Source: Epiperipatus broadwayi (taxonomy: Eukaryota; Onychophora; Udeonychophora; Euonychophora; Peripatidae). From it: a stretch of DNA of 64,000 nucleotides. Below, piece after piece: positions 37,701-49,700 of the stretch. The stretch is taken from positions 1,734,001-1,798,000 of the forward strand of contig JAQFVV010000157.1 of NCBI GenBank assembly GCA_028023455.1, given 5' to 3'. The position numbers were made by a program, and so were the translations under genes. The notes beneath the pieces were generated by a model that searched no databases, had not been told where the DNA came from, and saw only the letters and a program-made list of their open reading frames with translations. Position 1 is the stretch's first letter, and the number at the start of each line of letters is the position of its first letter.

Positions 37701-40700
37701 TATGCATAAAATTAATGTAAGCTCATTCAAATTGTCTCATTGTTGGTTTTGTAAACCCATTCACTCAACCTTGTTATTGGGGTATGAATAAAATTTGGGG
37801 GTTTTAAAACAACAACATTTGTAATCTATGTAACACGTTTTAATTAATAAAGTTTATTGTTGAAATGTAAATAAAAATAGTTCTTTAATCTGCATTTCAA
37901 TCTCCAAATTGGTTTCTGGCTTTTATCTTTATTATAACGGGACGTCGGTTTTCACCAGAAAGAGGGTATGCATTTCACTACAATCAGACTTTGGGTCTTT
38001 AGGTAGAATGCTGGAAGTGAAATGATGAAATGCTAAGTCCATGATTACACCCATCTTTATTATGCTAGCTCAATAATTTTTATATAAATTTTGATATAAT
38101 TTAGACTAGTTCATCCATCTCTCATCCCTCTTGCAGTCACCATTATCCACCATATTCAAACTCATGGAGAATTTGCAATTAGCTCTTTTCAGGGATGATT
38201 TTAAACAAATCATTATCTAATATGCCTTTATATAAGCCTTGACTATTAAATGATATTCATATGATATTTATAATATTAACATTTATATATAATTGTTATG
38301 TAACTAATAATCATTATGTATTTATAAATATATAATATAATATAATAATGATTAGGCAGAGAGATCAAATTAATAACTTAATATTTTAATAAACAATAAA
38401 AAATATAATGTAAAAGATAAATAAAATATTAATGAAAAATAAGGATGAATTTTATCATTTCAAGAGATTAATAAATAATATTCCCATCCAAAACCCTATG
38501 ATAAAATTTCATACCATAATAAACTTTTCAAAAGTAAAGAATATAATTCAAATTAACAGATATATAAAATAATATATAAATTCAAAAATTAATAATTTAA
38601 ATAACTTATTAATTTATTTACAGTCTTTATTCATATGTTTCATAATTATTAATATATAAGTACTATTTACAATTGTATAACTTATTTTATATGCATTTAT
38701 AATAAAATAAATACATTATATGTTTATTATATTATATAATAAATATAATAATCCTGTTTTTAATATCTGTTATATAATAACCTTTTTTTTATATACTTCA
38801 TCTAATTTTGATGAAATTTGTCAAACTTTCAATTTACGTTCATAAAATTAAATTTGAATATTCCTACTAGAAATGAAACGATGCCAAATTTGAAATAAAA
38901 AAAAATAATAATAAAAAAATTAAACATATTAAAGTAATATGAATAATAATATAATATATATAAATAAATAAAGAAAATCTTATTTTCCTAAGTTAAGAAT
39001 GGATCTTTAATCTTATTTTCCTGAGTTAAGAATGGATCTTTAAGTCCGTAGTTCATAATCCTAATGGAGTTCTCCTGCGAAGTATATTAATCGATTGGTA
39101 CAGTAATTATTTATTTATCCTAAATTGATAAATTATTAATATTATCCAATGATTTGATTGATATAAGATAAAATATATATTCTTCAAAGATTGATGTTCT
39201 TATTCTCCATTCTCTATCAGACGTTTCACACAATAAATATCTTAAATTAACATGAAAGTTGGTTTCGAAACCATTACAATACAAAATTATTCTACTCGCA
39301 GCACATTGTAAGATTCTTTATATATATAATTATTTTAAATATGTATATATATGTAGAATAACAAAATTTTAAAATAATGTAGTTTCCAATAACTCTAATA
39401 GATGTTCTTTTTCTATTGCTATTCTTTTTTTAAATTTAGTAGAAAATTAAAATATTTTTCTTATAAACTTTTTTAATCTGTAGGTTTTAATTTGGAACAG
39501 TTAAATTCAATTCCAATGTAGAATAGTAATGTTTTTTTTTAAAAGAAAAAGTTACTTAAAAAGAAATCATTTTCTTTTCTTGTTTTTTTTTATTAACAAG
39601 AGACCAAACGAATTATATCCTTGCGTATTTTTGGTTTCAATTTTCATACTTGATTTAAATATTCATTGTTATCAATAAATATTAAAATATAATAAAAAAT
39701 ATATATAAACAATTCAAAACAAAGCAAAACTCTCCATATAGTAGTGCCATCTTGTGTTAACAAGAGCAATCAATGGATGCCAGAAGGCTTGATTGCTCTT
39801 GTTAGCACAAGATGGCACTATTATATGGAGAGTTTTGCTTTGTTTTGAATTGTTTAATAACAATTATGTGCTAGTATGAGATAGTGATCATGTGATGTTT
39901 AGTGGTTTAAAATATATATATATAAAATTGTTTATTTTTCAATTTCAAATCTGGTGATTACTTAAAAGCTTGACATTAAGGTATGTATTATTTAAAGTTT
40001 ACATATATATATAAATAGTATATATGTATATGTATAAATATTAAAATAGTCATACATTTTGATTAATAAATAGTTTCATTAGAGATAAAAGTATTTTAGA
40101 GTACTAGTAACTAAAAGTTATTATTACATTATCTATGAGGATTTGAGATGCAAAGCTAAAATCAGTACATTTATGCATCTGTCAGTTATCTTTAATTTTC
40201 TTTTTTACTGTTAAGATAACAGCCAGAATTTTAAAAAAAAATTAATATTTTGAAGAAAAAATGCCACTGTGTGTATAGTTGTGTAGATGTGATACTAGAT
40301 AAATAATTATATTTTACTAACTTCAATAGTATTCTAGCTGTAAACACCATTTTTTCCCCTTAATTTTTTCATCATAAACAAAAGCAGTGATGTAATGATG
40401 ATAGGGTGTTATAATACTAAATCAGAGTTTCTGTGCATACTTGCCCAGAAACCCTGTTGCCAAGTTAAATATTTCCTGACTCTGAAATTCTATAACTCTA
40501 AAAAATTCATGTTCAGAACTAAAAAGCTCTTTAATGTTAAATCATTTTTCCACCCTTAATTTTTTTTTTAGTCCTTTTTTAATAAAAATTGCTTTCTTAG
40601 TTTCACTACCCTCTAATTATATTCCTAGTTTTGTTATTAAAAATCAAAACAAAAAAATTAAAATCTTTACCTCTTTGCTACTTTATCTTTAAATTTCTCC

Positions 40701-43700
40701 CTCTTCCGACAATTTATCCTGATCTTTCATTAACTTACAGTTCAAAAATAAATATCTAATAATCTCTTTCCTATTTCAAATTCTATCTATTATAAGCTTC
40801 AGTAATCCCAGATCATCTGGCTTTTTTGCCTTTATCAATGAAAGTTTTGTATTTAAAGCTGTAATATAATAGAATATTAATGAAGTTATTCAAATGTATA
40901 ATTACTGGTCTGCTGCCAGATTTATATACTATACATATAGATTGTTTAGGTTCAAAATCTCGTCGAGAAGTTTTTTTTTTATAATTTCGATCTATTAGTT
41001 TGATCATAAAAAAGATCACCTGATCACCATCTCTATACTAGCACATGTAAACAAAGGCAAAACTCTCCATACAGTAGTGCCTCCCTGTGCCAAACAGAGT
41101 AAACAATGGATGCACAAGCCTTCTGGCATCCATTGATTACTCTGTTTGGCACAGGGTGGCACCCACTGTATGGAGAGTTTTGCCTTTGTTATCATAAAAA
41201 AGAATTAAAGTTGGCTTCTAGATATATATAACTGCAATGGTTGCATATTTATTTGGTAAATTTCATTACCTAAGCTTACAATAGATTGCTAGGATAGAGA
41301 AAGGAGAGTTCTCCTTTATATGTTATACATACAATAGAAGAATACTCCATGACTTTTTTTTTTTTTTTTTGCTAGGCCTTAAAGAAGGGGTTTCATTGCT
41401 TTAAAGAACGGAAAATAAAAATTGCACCTCTGATAGCATCCTTAAGTACATATGAAATTATGTTTGAAGAGGCAGTAAGTAAAATTCATTTTATCAAATA
41501 TACTTAACTTTGTATGTGCTGGTAGGTGGGTGGGTAGATAAAAGGTAAGTAGATAGATAGGTGGATGGGTGGGCAGGCCTATTCCTGCTTTCACCTCCCA
41601 CTCCAAGACAACATTGCTAAGAACTTGAACAGCTACCACTGTTTAAGAAAGAATTATCATTGTCATAACATTCATAATAACCTGAACGGGAGGCAGGTAG
41701 GTAACACAACTTTCATATACATATATGTGACCCACTCATGTGCCTTTGTATATGATTTTTTTCCTGACATAAAAACATGTATGAAAGAACAATGAATTAT
41801 GGTTGTAATCAATCTAAATTTGTCTTTAATGAAATCCTAGTCACTTGATTATGTAAAATATATTTCAAGAATATTAGCATTTACAAAAAAATGCATTTAA
41901 AAAATGAGTCAAAAAAGAAAAAAATGAAAATGATTAATAACTCAATAAAGATCATAAAAATCATAAGATATTTAAAAATAAGGTAGTTATACTAATTATT
42001 ATATATAGAGAGAGTAGTTTTATTTAGTGGAAAAACTAGAGTAAAATATATAGAAAATAAAATTTATATAAATTGAAACAAAGAGTGATATTTAAAATCT
42101 AAAATTAGTACGGATAGAGATTCAAACTTTTAGTTAAAAGATAGCTGATATCTCAAAAGAGAAAGGAATGCGGCTGATACAAATTGTAATATTGAAAGCT
42201 GATAACGAATTAGAATAACGATAGTGTTTAATAAAATTAAACAAATAAAAGGATGTGTTTTGTAATTGAATAGAAGTAATCGATCAAATTAAATCCGAAT
42301 TCCACACCTAAAAAATTACATGTAAAAACGATACTCCAGAAAAGAAGAGAAGTAAATATGACTGAATGAGGGGAATATAAAAGAGCAGGCAAGAAACTCA
42401 GGGTGTCTCCCCCCCCCCCCTTGTGTGGTCTTGCTGCTACTGTGCTTTGGACATCTCACTATAGAGTATTCTCCAGGTTACTGCTGGGCGGACTTCCATT
42501 CCCAGTACTTCGCAGCAAGGGCCATCACCGGTGGACTACGATCCCAGGATCTCTGTGCCTGGAGGTAATCCAGCCATCCCTGGAGGTAATCCAGCCAATT
42601 AGAACTATAACAGATTGCACTGATCTTATATATTTTATAAACGCCCTAAGGGGCTCTTTGAGAGTATGAGCTCAAAGTCAGGGAAAGGTACAGTGAACTT
42701 ATTTAGTATATAACTGTAGACTTTCGGATCTGAATCAAAATCCGTTTTGATACAAGAACTTATTCTAATATTAGTGAAGGCAGGGTTTATTTATTCATGT
42801 TAATTTCATAATTATTGTCATATTGTGTTAAATTATTTCGCATTAGTAAAAGTGTGCAATGTTTTAAATTGTTGATCTGTTTACTTAATGTATATTCATG
42901 TTTGCTGGTTGCTCAGCCAGAAACAGGGATACAGCAAATAAATGGCACAGTTGGGATTAAACCTTGTAAACAGTCGTGGAAAAATTTTTTTTCTCTCCTT
43001 TTGCATTAGTTGATGTGTCAGTAATTAGTTATTATGAATTCGTTAAATCAGAACATTATAGGTGAATTTGAAGGTAATAACGCATCAGAATGGCTGTTCT
43101 ATATAACCCAGATTGAAATTTTTTTTACTTTGAATGGGATAGATGATAAGAGGAAAATTGTGGAACTTATGTGTTTCGCAGGGAAAAGGGTAATTGAAGT
43201 TATTAATAAAAAATTTTGAACTGCCCTTACCTGAAAAGGTTAAGTATGAGTAGATGATCAAGAAATTAAATGATTATTTTAGCCCTCGTCCCTCATGTCA
43301 GATAGCGAGATTAATTTTGTATAATAGAAAGCAATCTAGTGGTGAAGAAATAAAAGAATACAATCTGGCTCTGAGAAAATTAGCTAGGGATTGTGGCTGT
43401 AGTGAATTTATTGAGGAAATCCTAATGGATCAGTTGCTGTGGGGTATGACTGATGATAGGCTCAGACAACAACTGCTAGTAGAAGCTTAGCTAACTTATG
43501 AAAAGGCCATTAAAAAATTAAAAAGGGTATGGCTTATGAGCTAATATTGGAGCAAGCCCAGGCTTTTACATCAAAATCAGATGTGAACTCAAAAATGGGT
43601 GTATTCAAAACTATGAGGGAGAATCACAGCCAAAGAAAGGCTAATAGTAGTATTAATGCTAAAATAACCTGTTTTTGTTAAGAAAAACGGGTCACACTTC

Positions 43701-46700
43701 AAAATAGTGCAAATAGAACAAAGAATCGTGTTTCAAATGCGGTAAAAAAAGGCATATGGCAAAGGTGTGTAGACAAGAAGAAAAGGGAAAAATAAAAAAT
43801 ACGGCCCCATGTCTCGCAATAGGGGCAAGCTGACGGCAACCCATATGATTAAAAATCTGCATGTAAAAAGTATACACCAGTTTATGATTAAACTAATTAT
43901 TTGTAGGCAGAAAATTGAAATGGAAATAGATAGCGGATATGCAATTTCCATAATGTCACTCACAGATTGAAAATTTTTGTCATCAGCTAATGTGGAGATT
44001 GTTTTAGAGAAAATAAACATTAGAGCAAAAGATGTAAATGGTCATGCGCTCAAAATATTAGGCCAAGTTAAAGCACCAGTTAAATACAATGGTAGAAAAG
44101 AGAATCTACTTTTATATGTTGTAAAAGGAAAAATTAGTCCCATTATAGGGAGAACTGGTTCCATGAAATAGGGATACAAATTAATATAATAAAGAAAATC
44201 TCATTTGGAACAAGAAATAGTTAGTAAATATCCAGATCTTTTTAATGAAGAACTAGGGTTAATAGCCACAAAACCAGTCGAAATAGATTTTTTGGAAAAT
44301 GCGTGGCAGATTGCTTGAAAACTGTGGAAAATTCCGTTTGCACAACAAATAAAGTCGAGGATAAGCTAAAGTCATTGATGGATAAAGAAGTGTTGATGCT
44401 CATTGACACATCTGATTGTTTCACACCTTTGGTTGTAATAACCAAGCCTAATGGAGAAATCAGGTTATGCGATGATTACCATATAATGGTAAACAAATAC
44501 TTAAACAGGGAGAGCTTACCCCGTCACAAATGTAAGGGAAGTACTGGCCGGGCTGCAAAATGCTTCCTTATTTTGCAAAGTTAGACCTAAATTTCACATT
44601 TCTCCAGATTCAGATGACAGAAAAATTAGCGGACACTTTAGCGTTAACGACCCATATGAGCCTGTTTAAATGCAACCTGTTACCTTTTGGCATTTCCACA
44701 GCCCCAAATAGTTTCCAAGCAAAGATCAATGCCTTGTTACAAGGTTTAGAAGGGGGTCATACACTATTTCGATGACGTACTCATCACTACAACCTCGGAA
44801 GAAATGTTATGCAAAAGACTTTTCATAGTGTGTGGAAAATTATATAAATTTGGGTTTAAATTGAATGCCCAAAAGTGCGTATGGATGGCAAAGGAATTAA
44901 AGTTTCTAGCCATTTAATTTCAGATAAGGGGAAGAAATCCCTGGAGAAAGTAAAAGTAGTGAAAAATGCGACAACACCTACCAATATCAAGCAGTTGCTG
45001 GCTTATTTGGGACTTATGAATTTTTTCGAGCCTTTTTTAGAAAATAAAGCTCATGTGGCCAAACCACTATACGAACTACTAAAAAAGGATCAAAAGTGGC
45101 AATGGTCACACACACACAAAAAAGCGTTCCAATGAACTAAGGCTTTATTGTCATCAGGAAATCTGTTGGTGCACTATAATAATAGCTTAGAAGTATGCTT
45201 AACTACTCATGCATCAGAGTGGGGAGTGGGGGCGGTGCTATCTCATCCAGGTCATAAAGGTGAATGCTCCATCGTGTACACATAAAGAGCTCTCGAAGCG
45301 GAAAAAAAATTACAGCCAACTCGACAAAGAGGCATTGGCGATTATGTTTGGCCTTAAAAAATTTCATCAGTTCATGTTCAGAAGGAATTTTAACATTGTT
45401 ATCGACCACAAGCCACTACTTGGAATTTTGGGTCACGATTGCCTTTCACTGGAACATTTAAGCTCATGCATGATGCATTGGAGGAATATAATGTATGATT
45501 ATAAATTAGAATATTAAAAAGGGGAAAGGCATTGCTCATGCGGATGCTTTGTCGAGAATACCAGATAAACAGGAACAAATAACTACAGAGGCTGAAATAA
45601 ACTATATAGATGTCCTAAAATCAAAGATATTAAATAGTGAAAGGGTAGCCAGATGGACAAGTTCCAATCAAGGCTATCAAATATTGATGCAATAGATTAG
45701 AAACAGATGGCCAGTTTCAAGGCCTCATTTCATTTACCCAAATTTTGGAAAAATCGAAATAAATTATCCATTTGTAAAGGGTGTATTTTAATGGATGACC
45801 AGGTTGTGATACCTATAGAAGGTAGACAACAAATTTTGAAGTTACTGCAAGAAGACTACCCAGGAGTTGTGCGAGCCATAGCATTGGCTCGCAGCTATAT
45901 CTGGTGGCCAAAAATAAACGCAGATATTGAGAAAAATATTAAAAAATGTTTGCATGTCAAATTAGAAATGAGTATGTGGCCAATAGCAGCGGGAGTCTGG
46001 CAAAGGGTCTACATAGACCATGCCGGCCCAATAAATGGGAAAATACTACTGGTGGTTATAAATGCTTATTCAAAATAGACAGGGTGTCGAATCATTAAAG
46101 ATTTAAGTGCTAACGAAACAGTTAAAACCTTAACTGCTTTATGCTGGAAATGAATGAATTCAAGCTAAGACTGATATAAATTATCTATTTGTAAAGGTTT
46201 AAGATTTTAAGTGGAAATGCATCAAATACAGAAAAAGAAGAGCTTGCTGTACATGCAATAAAGTAATGCCCAATATTAAAGAAATTTTTGTCCTATAATA
46301 TGCTGTCAGTAGCTGGAAATGAACTGTGAATATTTGAATAGTTTTTAAGAAAAGGTGTAATTTATTTAAGCAACAAATTTTTATTAATATTCAAGAATTC
46401 TGATTTTATTTAATCATTGCTGAATAGAGAAACTATTGGTTGATAAAAAGTAATAGTTGTAAATTGGATAGATTTTTTTTTTTTTTTTATGATTATTTTT
46501 AATATACTTTGAAAGAAAATAAATTAGTTTAGTAAAGTTTAAAAACTAATATTTTATTAAGCTAATTCAAAATTGTAACTGATAATATCATTACTTACTA
46601 TGATCATTTATTTTTTTTATAACAGTAATGCATGACTGTATTATCTTTTTTTTTTATTAACTAGAGAGCTATACAATTTTAAAAAAGCATGTGAGTGTGT

Positions 46701-49700
46701 ACAATGTATTACTTACAAATTCATTTTGGTAAATTTCAATTGTCTGCATTGTTCATAATTCAATATAAACAGCTTTAACAATTATTCCAGAAACAAAATT
46801 GAAAGTTTTTACTAGGGAAGTGAATTTGACTGAAGAACCTTTTAGAAAAGTGCACTCAATCCTCATCATTATTTATAATTTGTCATTGCTTTCCATACAA
46901 CGTTAAACAAAAATTATATCATCTTGTGTTCAGGTTTTACATTAAAACAGTATTGTACAATGTTGCTTAAAATATTATAATTATAATTTTTCCACATTCT
47001 TATATTTTTTTATATTTACTGAATTTATTTGTAATGTTTGCAGTTTTTTTTATTTTATTTATGATGCTATTAATAAATGTTAGATAATATTTTATTTTTT
47101 TTCTATTAATTTAGAATAAAATAGATATCACTTTTGCTGGTTCTCTAATACTACAGCATCTTTTTAATTTTGAATCTCCTACCCTCATAGTGAAAAGTAT
47201 TTTAAATCTCTCATCAGATGATTTGTACAATTGGTCCATAAATGTTTTCGGAAGTAGAGTACTTGAAGCATTTTTTAAAGGTCCATTTGTAGGCACCAAA
47301 GCTAAAAGCATGATTCTTCAAAAAATTATGGTAAAAATTGTTACTGAATTTTCAACTGTAATATATTATGTGTAAATATATATCACATCATATGGAATAT
47401 AGTAGTCTGCTAATAATATCAAAATAATTTTTAATAAATACACTAGGATTTTTAATGTTTTTTATTAGTCCAACTTTATATTTTGTCTATCTTTGCAATT
47501 TTATTAAAATATAATTATTTACTATTTTAACTGAAAGTTTTTGATATTCTTAATCAGTAATGATGTTATTGTTATTAAATATTTTCAAATAAAAATCCAA
47601 ACAATAACATTTTAAACCACTAAACATCACGTGATCACTATTTCTTATCTGGCTTGCACTGAGTGGCACTACTGAATGGAGAGTTTTGCCTGTTTTAATA
47701 ACATTTTAAAAAGATTGCAAGAACAGTCAAAATGTAAATTTAAACGCATTTCTTTTAATTCTGTTTTATATATATTTAAGACAGTTATATTAAGTTAGTA
47801 GTGCAAATATCTTTTTTAAAATAATTGATTTTTTTTTTTCTAGTTCTATTTAGTTTTTTTAAGATTACCTTGCAGAGTTTTATTATTTTTGAGTGAACTG
47901 ACATCTTATATTTAGAAAATTATAAATTTTAGATTCTAATTGAAATTAAAAACTATTTTTCATCTCTTTTTTTTGTCTAATTACTGACTCTTCTTTTCAG
48001 ATTTTTTATAGATATATCTGACAATTTCTTACCAATAGAAAAATAAAAATCATATTTTTGCCTTTCATGAAAACAAGTATCATGTCATTCAAGTGTAACT
48101 ATCAAATCTTTGACATCAGCCCAGTCCTCATCATATTTCAAACTAAGATCAACAGGCATATGGTAAATTATTGCAGAAAGTCTAGATAAACCTGTGCAAC
48201 TTGTGTTTGCTATGTAGCTAGAGTATTTTGCACAAACAATAAACAAAGTTGGTAGAAAGGCAATCAGAATGTCAATGCCAACATACATTAAGCAACTACA
48301 GGTTTTTAACCAATTTTTTTGAAAAATTTTCTGAAAGGAAGAGATATATGGAAAGACCTTTTCATGGATCAAAAGTGAAATTCGAGTGCAGCTAAAGAGG
48401 AAAAGGAATTTAATTTTACTAAGGAATTCCTCCGCTCAGATATATTGTTGGTTTATTTATAATAGTAATTGGGAACTAATCTTAACAACTGATGACCTGA
48501 TATATGGAGAATGCAATATTTTAGCACACTACATATTTCAGGTTTAGGACCCTCTTCAAAGCATTAGTCACACATGCAGGGAGGTACTTACAGTTATATA
48601 TATATAAGCCATTAGATAAACACAGAATATTAATTATAGAAAAAGAACAAAGTACTATTAGATTATATGACATTTTGATAAATTATGCCCATTTTAAATT
48701 GTATGCTCAGTTTGAACAATGGTATTTTAAACAAAATCTATATATTTCTAAATAATAGCTTGGAAAATATTTATATTTACATATCTAGCTACAAGGAACT
48801 GTAGAAATTTAGGTCACTCATGATTTTAAAGTTAGAAGTGATTAATTCTTGGTTTTGAGACATAACAAGGAAACTCCAGAAAGATAGTAAACAGTAAAGT
48901 ACATATGTGCTTACTCTCCCAGAATCCTTTTTGGGATATTCTACAGATCATGTCAATTTAATAATGTTATTGCTATAATAATAATACATTTTTAATAATC
49001 AGAAAATAATAATAATTCTTTACAACAGCTATATAATCAAATAATAATTTTAAATGTAAAAAGAAGCTACTGAAAAAATATTTTTATGTATAAAATTATT
49101 ATTTGATTATATAGCTCTTGTAAAGAATTATTATTTTGTGGAAGAGCAGCATAAGGATTTTTATTCCTCTTCAATTTTAATATATTTTTATAAGCATTCA
49201 CACTAGTCATGTACTAGATATAGTAAAAGGTAAATAACTGTAAAATGTATCCTTTGATTTTGTAATGCCCAACTTTTAAAAATTCTGTGGCTAATTAACT
49301 TATGAATTAAATATGTTTAGATGATTTTTATTTGAATTTGGTACATAACAGTGCCATGTTTAGTGCAGTGGTTGAGTGGCAGATTTGAAATAAAAGTTCC
49401 AGTGCCAGTTTTCAGTTGAAGAATGTAAATAAAATTTAAAAAAATTATTTTGTTCAGAATATATGAATGTAACTGTTAAATATTTAATCTGCTAAAAGAG
49501 TGCTCAAAAATCACATGACTTTCTGATCACTTAATTATATGATTACATTTATTATTAATACATTACTAATTTCACTAGTACTTAAATTTTTACTACTGCT
49601 TAAATATTTAATGTTTAGAATTATAATCATATTGCAAAACATTCTCATTCAAATACATTACTCAGAGTTATTTGTAAGCAGATTCGTAATAAATCATTTT

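Larger units (their letters stand above)
36033..37868 (+). mobile_element. 5'-truncated LINE (L1/Tx1-like 3' domain) with target duplication
   Basis: AAATAAAAATAGTTCT occurs at 36017-36032 and again at 37869-37884: a perfect 16-bp target-site duplication. The inserted piece starts inside the RT C-terminal domain (SLLGKVALLNAIALPKITYF, CRRLCWGGG). It continues with a Cys-His motif (CLMCNKEEETVSHILENC) typical of the terminal zinc-finger-like segment, then IWLIRNKINFEKG. A 3' UTR with two tandem repeats follows. Frameshifts between pieces show that it is dead. Confidence 0.85.
42360..46080 (+). mobile_element. Ty3/gypsy LTR retrotransposon, degraded, 3' end missing
   Basis: The order is LTR-like leader (about 42400-42935), tRNA primer-binding site, gag with zinc knuckle, protease, RT, RNase H and the start of integrase, as in Ty3/gypsy. 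Frames are broken many times. No second LTR was found after 46080, so the copy is truncated. It sits in the NOP9 intron 41475-47114. Confidence 0.85.

Noticed and set aside
42403-42669. 88-codon frame rich in Pro and Leu
   Set aside because: It lies in the LTR/leader of the gypsy element and starts in a C homopolymer; not a plausible protein.
48515-48560. Hammerhead-like minus-strand sequence (UUUGAAGA...CCUGAAAUAU)
   Set aside because: Stem II and GAAA look right, but the first core base is U and not C, U16.1/H17 cannot be placed, and stem I is weak. Not enough to annotate as a ribozyme.
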